A DNA stretch of 6,419 nt. Origin: Cloacimonetes bacterium TCS60 (lineage in GTDB: Bacteria; Cloacimonadota; Cloacimonadia; JGIOTU-2). The notes beneath the pieces are model-generated. The model had not been told where the DNA came from, made no database searches, and was given only the letters and a program-made list of their open reading frames with translations. Position 1 is the stretch's first letter. Each line of letters begins with the position of its first letter. The stretch is from contig LSCK01000032.1 of NCBI GenBank assembly GCA_001577135.1, forward strand, positions 1 through 6,419, written 5' to 3'. Shown in pieces: positions 1 to 6,417 of the stretch. The translations under genes were made by a program, and so were the position numbers.

Positions 1-1
1 T

Positions 2-67
2 AAGGAAGTATATTGGGCTGTTTGTGAGTTGGTGCAGAACCGTTTAAATAAAGCGAAAAGTGTTTGA
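2..67 (+). CDS. possible 3' end of an upstream gene (partial)
   Basis: An open frame enters from the left edge and ends at TGA 65-67. It encodes about 21 residues with a plausible protein-like composition (KEVYWAVCELVQNRL, then NKAKSV). The other two forward frames stop at 1-3 and at about position 47. The tail is too short to assign to a family. It lies 69 bp before the AlbA_2 gene on the same strand, so it may be an earlier gene of the same operon or an independent transcript. A short open frame in AT-rich DNA can also arise by chance, so the call is tentative. Confidence 0.35.
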   Translation, partial: KEVYWAVCELVQNRLNKAKSV

Positions 68-104
68 ACAATAGTTTGAATGATGAAATAAATTATGTTT
101 AGTT
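64..104 (+). promoter_or_regulatory. weak candidate promoter for the two-gene operon
   Basis: The AT-rich gap before the first large gene holds TATGTTTA at 94-101, which differs by one base from the Bacteroidetes -7 consensus TAnnTTTG. TTTG copies lie upstream at 63-66 and 75-78, but their spacings (27 and 15 nt) are not ideal. A sigma70-like reading (TTGAAC 64-69, TAAATT 89-94) is equally imperfect, with a 19-nt spacer. The operon could instead be read through from the upstream gene. I see no operator palindrome here. Confidence 0.2.
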
Positions 105-136
105 ATTGAATTAGAAGAAATTTTTAAGGAATTATT

Positions 137-1705
137 ATGTTGGGTTTACCTATAAACATTAAAGAGTTAATTAACGGCAAGGTTGTTGAGTGGGAACGGA
201 TAGAATTCAAAGAAGGCTGGAATCCGAAAGCAGTTATTCGTACAATGTGTGCTTTTGCAAATGATATAAATAATTGGGGAGGTGGTTATATTATTATTGG
301 AGTTGATCAAAAAGATGGAAAGCCAATTTTACCACCGCAAGGATTACACCAGAACCAATTGGATCCCATACAAAAAGAATTACTTCAACTGTGTAATCGG
401 ATAACTCCAAAATATTTTCCAGTTGCTCAACCATACGATTTTGGTGGGAAGCATATATTTGTAATTTGGGTTCCAGGTGGGGATAATCGACCCTATAAAG
501 CACCTGGAAGCTTAGCAAAAACTTCTTCTTATTTTTATTGGGTGCGTAGATTCTCGAATACTGTTAAACCCAAACAAGATGAGGAACAGTTATTATTTAA
601 TTTAAGTGCAAAGATTCCTTTTGATGATCGAGTTTGTCACCAAGTTGAGATTGATAAGTTTCATCTAACCTTAATTACTGAATTCTTATCTGAAATAAAA
701 AGCAACTTAGTCATTGATAAAGATACTTCTATAAAAGAGATTAGTTCATCGTTACAAATCGCAAGGGGGCCCGATGAGTATTTTAAACCTCTTAATGTAG
801 GTCTTTTATTTTTTACTACTAATCCGGAAAAGTTTTTTCCTGGTGCTCAGATCGAAGTTGTAAAATTCTTAGATGATGTAGGTGATAATCTTATAGAAAA
901 AATATTTGTAGGGCCTATTCATACGCAAGTTCGTTCAGCTCTAAGATACATTAAGGACTCCATAATAGAAGAGAAGGTTATTAAAATAAAAGATCAAGCA
1001 GAAGCGATAAGAGTGCATAATTATCCTTATGAGGCTATAGAAGAGGCTTTAGTTAATGCTGTTTACCATAAAAGTTATGAACATAGAGATCCTGTTGAGG
1101 TCAGCATCAGAAAAGATTGTATTGAAATTTTGTCTTATCCTGGGCCGCTTCCTCCGATTGATAACGAAATTTTAAAGCAGGATAGAGTAAGAGCTCGAAG
1201 TTACCGAAATAGGAGAATCGGTGATTTTCTGAAAGAACTTAATCTAACTGAGGGTAGAGGTACCGGATTACCTAAGATACGAAAAACACTCAGAGATAAT
1301 AATTCCCCAGAACCGACATTTGAAACAGATGCGGGTAGAGAATATTTCCTTGTAAGAATACCTATTAATATTGATTTTATTCCAAAATTAACACAAGCAA
1401 CTGAGCAAGCAACTGAGCAAGTTACTGAGCAAGTTACTGAGCAAGCTACTGAGCAAGCTATTGAACAATTGGGTAGGCATGGTAAAGAAATTCTGGAAAT
1501 GTGTATGAAACCTCTAAGAAAGAGGGAAATTCTTAAGAATCTAAACCTTGCAAAAGCATATTTAAATTATAAAAATAATATAATGCCATTAGTAAAAACC
1601 AAATTATTAAGGAAAACTAAACCTGATGCCCGAACATCACCAAATCAAAAGTACATAATTACAACTTTAGGAAAAGAAGTAATGAAAAAAATCAACAAGG
1701 AATAA
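137..1705 (+). CDS. AlbA_2 (Schlafen-type) / GHKL ATPase-like protein with winged-helix C-terminus
   Basis: This is a 522-aa protein of the large family often labelled 'ATP-binding protein', 'putative DNA binding domain-containing protein' or 'RecG-like'. It is not a helicase: no RecA-type motifs are present. Residues about 15-145 match the AlbA_2 fold, with the acidic/EFK start (E19, E23-F24-K25) and the conserved AFANDINNWGGGYIIIGVD block at 39-57. Residues about 295-410 resemble the GHKL-type ATPase region of this family: an N-box-like EALVNAVYH (303-311) and a G-box-like RGTGLPKIRK (374-383). Residues 419-445 are a (A/V)TEQ tandem-repeat linker. Residues about 446-520 look like a winged helix ending QKYIITTLGKEV. 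It is likely a cytoplasmic nucleic-acid-binding regulator or effector. The AAGGA at 126-130, 6 nt before the ATG, supports the start. Its stop is 3 bp before the helicase gene, so the two are probably translated from one mRNA. The exact biochemical role is unknown. Confidence 0.88.
   Translation: MLGLPINIKELINGKVVEWERIEFKEGWNPKAVIRTMCAFANDINNWGGGYIIIGVDQKDGKPILPPQGLHQNQLDPIQKELLQLCNRITPKYFPVAQPYDFGGKHIFVIWVPGGDNRPYKAPGSLAKTSSYFYWVRRFSNTVKPKQDEEQLLFNLSAKIPFDDRVCHQVEIDKFHLTLITEFLSEIKSNLVIDKDTSIKEISSSLQIARGPDEYFKPLNVGLLFFTTNPEKFFPGAQIEVVKFLDDVGDNLIEKIFVGPIHTQVRSALRYIKDSIIEEKVIKIKDQAEAIRVHNYPYEAIEEALVNAVYHKSYEHRDPVEVSIRKDCIEILSYPGPLPPIDNEILKQDRVRARSYRNRRIGDFLKELNLTEGRGTGLPKIRKTLRDNNSPEPTFETDAGREYFLVRIPINIDFIPKLTQATEQATEQVTEQVTEQATEQAIEQLGRHGKEILEMCMKPLRKREILKNLNLAKAYLNYKNNIMPLVKTKLLRKTKPDARTSPNQKYIITTLGKEVMKKINKE
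1391..1471 (+). repeat. 12-bp in-frame tandem repeat encoding the (A/V)TEQ linker
   Basis: Five consecutive 12-bp units beginning ACTGAGCAAG start at 1400, 1412, 1424, 1436 and 1448. They differ only in the last two bases (CA, TT, TT, CT, CT). A degenerate copy, ATTGAACAATTG, follows at 1460, and a partial one (ACACAAGCA) precedes at 1391. Each unit is four codons, T-E-Q-A or T-E-Q-V, so gain or loss of copies keeps the reading frame. It joins the ATPase region to the C-terminal winged-helix segment and is likely a flexible or extended helical linker. Confidence 0.95.
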
Positions 1706-1708
1706 TTT

Positions 1709-4700
1709 ATGCCAGATATAATAGACAATCGGAAAGAGAAATTAGCTGATCATTTAAATCAGATAATGCAATCAAGTGAATCTGCAAGTATGGCAGTTGG
1801 TTACTTCTTTCTGAGTGGATTCGAGGCTGTATCAGAAAGGATCTCTAACCTTAAAGAAATTAAGCTTCTTATTGGTAACACATCGAATCGGGAAACAATT
1901 GAACAACTAACGGAAGGATACCGAAGACTTGAATTGGTTGCTGACGCGATTGAAGAAGATGAATATGCAAAGAAATCTGTTATTAAAGAAAGAATCATAG
2001 CTACAAGTGATAACATAAGATCTTCTATAGAACTTATGGATCAAACAGATGAGAACGAAAAACTGGTCAAACTTCTTATTAAACTGATTAAAACTAAAAA
2101 ACTTAAGGTTAAGGTTTATACCAAAGGTAGGCTTCATTCTAAAGCATATATTTTTAATTATGGAACCATATACGATGCAAATGGAACCAAGCTGGGAAGG
2201 CAAGAAAAAGGAACTGCAATAGTTGGTTCTTCCAATCTTTCATTAGCAGGTCTTACGAATAATACCGAGCTTAATGTCATGGTGCACGGAAATTATAATT
2301 TAAGCGCTCTACAAGATTGGTTTGATGATCTATGGGAAGAAGCAGATGAGTTTAATGAATTTTTGATGAATGAGTTAGATTCTTCATGGGCAGCAAAACT
2401 GGCAACTCCCTATGATGTTTATATGAAAACAGTCTATTCACTTGTTAAGGATCGTTTGGAAGATCTTGATGATAAAGATATACTTTGGGAAGATGATATA
2501 ACGAAACAATTAGCTGATTTCCAATTGGTAGCAGTAAAACAGTCTGTACAGATTATTCGAACCTATGGAGGATGTTTCATTTCTGATGTAGTTGGATTAG
2601 GTAAAAGTTATATTGGTGCAGCTATAGTTAAACATTTCGAAAGAACTGAGCATGTACGTCCTCTCATAATTTGCCCAGCAGCTTTAACTGAAATGTGGGA
2701 AAGATATAATGAGGTATACCAACTAAACGCACGTGTCTTATCTATGGGTTTATTAAAAGAGTCAGACACAAATATTTTGTTAGACAACATAAAATATAAA
2801 GATAGAGATTTTGTACTCATTGATGAAAGTCATAATTTTCGGAATCATGATACTCAGCGTTATAGAATACTTGAGAAATTTCTTTCTTTGGGTAGAATCA
2901 GATGTTGTATGTTAACTGCTACACCACGAAATAAAAATATATGGGATGTATACAATCAGCTAAAACTGTTCCATCAAGAAGAATTGACTGATATGCCAAT
3001 AGATCCACCAAATATTAGAAATTATTTCAAATTAATAGATTCTGGTGATCGTAAATTACCGAATTTACTATCAAATCTTCTAATACGTAGAACTCGTAAA
3101 CATATACTTAAGTTTTATGGTTACGATTATGAAACAGAAAAACCTATTGATCCAAATATGTTTAGTGAATACTTGATTGGAAATAGAAGAGCATATGTTG
3201 ATGTAGCAGGGAAACATCAATTCTTTCCAACCAGACAATTAGAGACTATATCATATAGCATAGAAGACTCTTATCAGGGTTTATACAAACAGATCAGAGG
3301 ATACATTGCAAAAGATAAAAAGAAAACAAAAGTTTGTGAATCGATTGATCAGTTACGTTATGCTCGATATGGATTGTGGCATTATGTAAAGAAGGATAAA
3401 CAGGAGAAATTACCATACTCAGAATTACAGAGAGCTGGTAAAAACATTAGGGGATTAATCAGAATATTATTCTTCAAAAGATTGGAATCAAGTATTAGTG
3501 CTTTTAAAGAATCAATAAAAAAAATGCTGGATATTCATAAAAAGTTTTTAGCTGCTATGGAAAAAGGGTATATCCCCGCTGGACAGGAAGTTCAAAAGAT
3601 CTTATATTATGAAACAGATCTTAACAAATTCCTTTCAAAATTATCAGATGATAAAACAAAATACAAAATTGATGATTTTGATAAAAACAAGTTACAAGAA
3701 CATATCAAATACGACATGGATATTTTTGAAAAGATTTTTGAGTTAGTTGCTCCAATCAAGCCAGAGCAGGATGATAAATTAGCTGTATTAAAAAAATTAA
3801 TCAATAACCCTGAATTAAAAAATGATAAGATATTAATATTTACTCAATATGCTGATACTGCAACCTATATTTTTGACAATCTTAATCCGGAAAAATCTGA
3901 TGATACAATTGAAGTTATCCAAAGCGGTGATAAAAGTCAGGAAAGAATTATTGGCAGATTTGCACCTGTTGCTAATCCAGAGTATAGAATGAAAGAAAAG
4001 GAATCTCAGATTAGGATTTTGATTGCTACAGATGTTTTTTCAGAAGGTTTAAATCTGCAGGATTGTAATAGAATAATTAATTATGACCTACACTGGAATC
4101 CTGTAAGATTGATACAAAGATTTGGTAGAATTGATAGAATTGGAACAGAGCATGACACAATATATGGATACAATTTTTTACCAGAAACTGGTATAGAAAG
4201 GCATTTAGGCTTATTTGAAAAACTTACACATAGAATTCAGGAGATTCATGATACAATTGGTGAGGATGCAGCAATATTAGATAAATCAGAGCAGATTAAT
4301 GAAAAAGCTATGTATACTATATATGAAACAAGTGGAGATCAACTTAGCTTATTTGAAGAAGATGATGGAGGACTTTTAAATGTCACAGATGTTGAAGAAC
4401 AAATGCGTCAGTTAAAACGAGATGATCCAGCTGAATTTGAACGAATCACAAATTTACCTGATGGCATCAGAGCATCTAAGGTTTCAGAACGTGATAATTA
4501 TTATGTACTATGCGAAGCAAAGCATCCAGATGAAAGTTCTTTAAAAAATTATAAACAACTTTTTTTACTAAATAACGAGCAAGAGGTAATAACCAAAGAT
4601 ATCCCTACTATATTAGGAGCTATCAAATCTGAAAGATATGAACTTGCAGGAAACAAATTGCCTTCAAATTACAACTCTACAATTATGAAAGTTAAAAAGA

Positions 4701-5053
4701 ATTTCTCAAAGATTATCAAACAAAGAGAATCAGAGAAAAAGTATAGTTATTCTTTAACATTAGGTCAAAGATATATTATAAAAGAGTTAAGAATAATTAA
4801 CAATAATGCTGAAGATGAAGATGTAAAACATAAGATACATGTTTTGGAATCAGCTTTTAGAGGTCCGCTATCTTCTGCAATCAAAAAAGAACTAAATAAA
4901 TTAAGACTAAATGCAATAAATGGAGATCATTTACTAAGTATTTTAGGCGAAATTTATACTCAACATGACATGTCAAAAATTGAGCATAATAGAAAATTTT
5001 CAAATAGTAAACCTGTAGAGACAATTATATGTAGTGAATGGGTAGGAGAATAA
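1709..5053 (+). CDS. PLD-nuclease / SNF2-like SF2 helicase fusion
   Basis: This 1114-aa protein fuses a phospholipase-D-type domain to a DNA translocase. In the N-terminal part, LHSKAYIF (142-149) supplies H143 and K145 of an HKD motif, and IVGSSNLSLAGL (171-182) is the usual GSxN segment. The aspartate position of HxKxxxxD is N150. SF2 motifs follow in order: Q-like ADFQLVAVKQ (269-278), Walker A VVGLGKS (294-300), Walker B IDESHNFRN (371-379), motif III LTATPRNK (402-409), motif IV ILIFTQYADT (708-717), motif V IATDVFSEGLNLQ (772-784) and motif VI LIQRFGRIDRIG (801-812). About 290 largely charged, helix-prone residues separate motifs III and IV. Residues from about 850 to the end match nothing I recognise. 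All helicase motifs look intact, so it should be ATPase-active. AAGGA at 1697-1701, 7 nt before the ATG, supports the start. With a 3-bp gap from the AlbA_2 gene, it is the likely nuclease/motor of a two-component defence-type module. Confidence 0.92.
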   Translation: MPDIIDNRKEKLADHLNQIMQSSESASMAVGYFFLSGFEAVSERISNLKEIKLLIGNTSNRETIEQLTEGYRRLELVADAIEEDEYAKKSVIKERIIATSDNIRSSIELMDQTDENEKLVKLLIKLIKTKKLKVKVYTKGRLHSKAYIFNYGTIYDANGTKLGRQEKGTAIVGSSNLSLAGLTNNTELNVMVHGNYNLSALQDWFDDLWEEADEFNEFLMNELDSSWAAKLATPYDVYMKTVYSLVKDRLEDLDDKDILWEDDITKQLADFQLVAVKQSVQIIRTYGGCFISDVVGLGKSYIGAAIVKHFERTEHVRPLIICPAALTEMWERYNEVYQLNARVLSMGLLKESDTNILLDNIKYKDRDFVLIDESHNFRNHDTQRYRILEKFLSLGRIRCCMLTATPRNKNIWDVYNQLKLFHQEELTDMPIDPPNIRNYFKLIDSGDRKLPNLLSNLLIRRTRKHILKFYGYDYETEKPIDPNMFSEYLIGNRRAYVDVAGKHQFFPTRQLETISYSIEDSYQGLYKQIRGYIAKDKKKTKVCESIDQLRYARYGLWHYVKKDKQEKLPYSELQRAGKNIRGLIRILFFKRLESSISAFKESIKKMLDIHKKFLAAMEKGYIPAGQEVQKILYYETDLNKFLSKLSDDKTKYKIDDFDKNKLQEHIKYDMDIFEKIFELVAPIKPEQDDKLAVLKKLINNPELKNDKILIFTQYADTATYIFDNLNPEKSDDTIEVIQSGDKSQERIIGRFAPVANPEYRMKEKESQIRILIATDVFSEGLNLQDCNRIINYDLHWNPVRLIQRFGRIDRIGTEHDTIYGYNFLPETGIERHLGLFEKLTHRIQEIHDTIGEDAAILDKSEQINEKAMYTIYETSGDQLSLFEEDDGGLLNVTDVEEQMRQLKRDDPAEFERITNLPDGIRASKVSERDNYYVLCEAKHPDESSLKNYKQLFLLNNEQEVITKDIPTILGAIKSERYELAGNKLPSNYNSTIMKVKKNFSKIIKQRESEKKYSYSLTLGQRYIIKELRIINNNAEDEDVKHKIHVLESAFRGPLSSAIKKELNKLRLNAINGDHLLSILGEIYTQHDMSKIEHNRKFSNSKPVETIICSEWVGE
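5044..5048 (+). promoter_or_regulatory. ribosome binding site for a small third operon gene
   Basis: AGGAG lies inside the last codons of the helicase gene, exactly 7 nt before an ATG at 5056. Spacing and strength match or exceed those of the two large genes. This indicates that translation starts at 5056 or did so in the ancestor, although the frame from that ATG is only 10 codons long. Confidence 0.55.
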
Positions 5054-5055
5054 TT

Positions 5056-5209
5056 ATGAAATATTTGTTATACCATTTACAGCATTGATTTATTTTTGAC
5101 AGCTCTAATTATTTTTTGGTATACGATTGAGACATATAGAATACGGAAACAGGATCAAGAGAAAATAAATACAAGATCACGTTTCAGTTGGAGGAAGGGT
5201 AGGAGTTAA
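5056..5209 (+). pseudogene. frameshifted, probably truncated small membrane-protein gene
   Basis: ATG 5056 lies 2 bp after the helicase stop and is preceded by a good ribosome binding site, but its frame (MKYLLYHLQH) ends at TGA 5086-5088. One base over, an open frame with no stop between 5060 and 5206 reads DLFLTALIIFWY, a hydrophobic membrane-like segment. It continues as TIETYRIRKQDQEK and a basic tail, ending at TAA 5207-5209. Joining the frames by skipping one T at about 5086 gives a protein of about 50 aa. It would have one membrane segment next to a charged, probably cytoplasmic, region, similar in style to small membrane proteins I associate with accessory islands. The abrupt basic tail and the stop that overlaps the integrase stop suggest the 3' part was lost. 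Alternatives are a sequencing error, a programmed +1 shift, or chance. Confidence 0.45.
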
Positions 5210-6327
5210 ATCTCTGGTAATTTTCCAATCGCTTCATCTTTCTTTTTATCAATAAGTTTGGCATATACCTGTGTCGAAGCTATATCTTTATGTCCCATAA
5301 GTTTTTGTACTGAATAAATATCAACATCATTGGTTATACAAATTGTTGCGAATGAATGACGGGCACAATGAAAAGTAATGTTTTTGCTAATACCAGCTTG
5401 TTTCATCCATTTAGTGATATGTTTATTTATTGCCTTTCTATCAATTAAGTTGAAAACCAATTGAGATTTTTTCTGGGTTTTTCTTTGTTCTTCGATTATC
5501 CCCATTGCTTTAGGATGAAGTTTCGTGCGATCATCTTCTCGATTCTTGAGTTGTCGAAAATAGAGATAACCTTCATTAATCGCTCTGAAAGGTAACTCTT
5601 CGATGTCTTCTAATCTTAATCCGGTGAAACAGGAAAACAGGAAAGCATTCATTATTTGCTTATTATCAATGGGGTTTTCTATAAGCAGTTTTATCTCTGT
5701 AATTGATAAGAATTCCCTTGGTTTCTCTTTATTGTGATTCAGCTTAAACTTTATGTCAGGATTCTTGGCAGCTTTTGTCGCTGGGTTTGATGTGATGATC
5801 TCTTCATAAACAAGCTGGTTCAAGGCAGCTGAAAACACTTTATAATAGACTTTGGGTGTAGAATAGTTTCCTATGTTATTTAGATATTCGTAAAATGAAC
5901 GACAAAATTTAACATCAATGGATTTTAATGCCAAATAACCATCAGTGAATTTATAAAGATGTTTATAAACAGATAGCCATTTCTTTTTTGTTGATCCCAC
6001 CTTCTTTTCTGCTAACGTTTTGAATGTGTCCACAAAATCTGCACTTAAATACCTATTATTCAAGGTGCCATTATTGTCATCAAGTACAAGTTCCAGCTTA
6101 TCTCTATAGCTGATTGCATATCTAAGAGCTTCATCATCAGCAAGTGCTGAGTCTTTAGTACCGAGGACAAATTTGTTCAAATATTTATATGTTCTCTTAC
6201 CATTTTTGTATAAATCAAGGTAGATACTATATTTTTCAGTTTTCTTTTTTCTAACTCTTATTTTTATGCTCTTTCTCGAGTTAATATTTTTGATCTCCTT
6301 TTTAATATTTTCAATGCTATTTTTCAT
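5206..6327 (-). CDS. tyrosine recombinase / integrase
   Basis: This 373-aa site-specific recombinase resembles those of phages, conjugative elements and genomic islands in Bacteroidota. The N-terminus (about 20-85: basic IKIRVRKKKTEKYSIYLDLYKNGKR then YKYL) looks like an arm-type DNA-binding domain. About 95-185 is a SAM-like core-binding domain, and about 205-373 is the catalytic domain. Catalytic residues visible are R238 (TGLRLEDI), K261 (RQLKNRED), H320 and R323 (HCARHSF), H346 (LMGHKDI) and the nucleophile Y355 (TQVYAKL). All are present, so the enzyme should be active. An upstream in-frame TTG at 6375 would add 16 residues but has no ribosome binding site. The ATG at 6325-6327 has GGAGG 5 nt upstream and is preferred. 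The gene converges on the defence-type operon, and its stop overlaps the stop of the damaged small ORF. Confidence 0.93.
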   Translation of the reverse strand: MKNSIENIKKEIKNINSRKSIKIRVRKKKTEKYSIYLDLYKNGKRTYKYLNKFVLGTKDSALADDEALRYAISYRDKLELVLDDNNGTLNNRYLSADFVDTFKTLAEKKVGSTKKKWLSVYKHLYKFTDGYLALKSIDVKFCRSFYEYLNNIGNYSTPKVYYKVFSAALNQLVYEEIITSNPATKAAKNPDIKFKLNHNKEKPREFLSITEIKLLIENPIDNKQIMNAFLFSCFTGLRLEDIEELPFRAINEGYLYFRQLKNREDDRTKLHPKAMGIIEEQRKTQKKSQLVFNLIDRKAINKHITKWMKQAGISKNITFHCARHSFATICITNDVDIYSVQKLMGHKDIASTQVYAKLIDKKKDEAIGKLPEI

Positions 6328-6332
6328 GAAAA

Positions 6333-6337
6333 CCTCC
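6333..6337 (-). promoter_or_regulatory. ribosome binding site that fixes the integrase start
   Basis: On the minus strand, GGAGG is followed by TTTTC and then ATG (6327-6325). It is the strongest Shine-Dalgarno sequence in the window. It argues for the 373-aa form rather than the longer form starting at the TTG at 6375. Confidence 0.8.
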
Positions 6338-6342
6338 AGGTA

Positions 6343-6372
6343 CAAAATTAGTTCCGGGCAACAAACGGGCAA
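6343..6372 (-). promoter_or_regulatory. candidate Bacteroidetes-type integrase promoter
   Basis: On the minus strand, TAATTTTG (6350-6343) matches the TAnnTTTG -7 consensus exactly. A TTG (6372-6370) sits 19 nt upstream as a possible -33 element, inside one of the tandem repeats. Transcription would start very close to the ribosome binding site, leaving a leader of only about 10 nt, which weakens the call. A sigma70-like alternative further upstream is TTTACA (6416-6411) with CATTAT after 18 nt. Confidence 0.3.
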
Positions 6373-6376
6373 CAAA
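6355..6376. repeat. two tandem 11-bp repeats upstream of the integrase
   Basis: CGGGCAACAAA occurs at 6355-6365 and again, directly abutting, at 6366-6376 (TTTGTTGCCCG on the integrase strand). It is GC-richer than the surrounding leader. Short direct repeats beside a tyrosine recombinase gene are typical of integrase arm-binding sites or autoregulatory operators; either role here is inference. The repeats could be part of an attachment site, but the other end is outside the window. Confidence 0.85.
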
Positions 6377-6387
6377 AATCTACAAAA

Positions 6388-6417
6388 TAATGGTAAATAA
6401 TGTAATATAATGTAAAA
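6388..6417. repeat. three tandem 10-bp AT-rich repeats upstream of the integrase
   Basis: TAATGGTAAA (6388-6397), TAATGTAATA (6398-6407) and TAATGTAAAA (6408-6417) follow one another with an exact 10-bp period, about one helical turn. The array runs to the window edge and may continue beyond it. Helically phased copies could let a protein such as the integrase, an excisionase or a repressor bind along one face of the DNA. In DNA this AT-rich, low complexity remains a possible explanation. Confidence 0.7.

Noticed and set aside
294..518. 74-codon minus-strand open frame
   Set aside because: It lies wholly within the conserved AlbA_2 coding region, has no ribosome binding site and shows no recognisable protein features.
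1400..1459. CRISPR-like or non-coding repeat array
   Set aside because: The units are contiguous 12-mers with no spacers, in frame and translated as TEQA/TEQV. It is a coding repeat.
137..1705. Calling the first gene a RecG helicase
   Set aside because: No Walker A/B or other SF2 helicase motifs are present. The 'RecG-like' label in this family comes from naming history, while the visible regions are AlbA_2, GHKL-like and winged helix.
1801..2203. Two overlapping minus-strand open frames of 71 and 98 codons
   Set aside because: Both lie opposite the PLD region of the helicase gene. Their composition (Ser/Phe/Ile runs) is what antisense of this AT-rich gene gives.
2608..2820. 70-codon minus-strand open frame
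   Set aside because: Antisense to the region between helicase motifs I and II, with no independent evidence of coding.
3607..3804. 65-codon minus-strand open frame
   Set aside because: Antisense to the interdomain insert of the helicase, with Ser/Leu-rich shadow composition.
5069..5123. Inverted repeat TATACCA / TGGTATA (5069-5075 and 5117-5123) as a terminator or operator
   Set aside because: Only 7 bp, AT-rich, with a 41-nt loop and no following T run. It is compatible with chance. I see no convincing intrinsic terminator in 5054-5205.
6328..6375. 16-residue N-terminal extension of the integrase starting at the TTG at 6375
   Set aside because: No ribosome binding site precedes the TTG, the extension reads through the tandem repeats, and the ATG at 6327 has a strong GGAGG.
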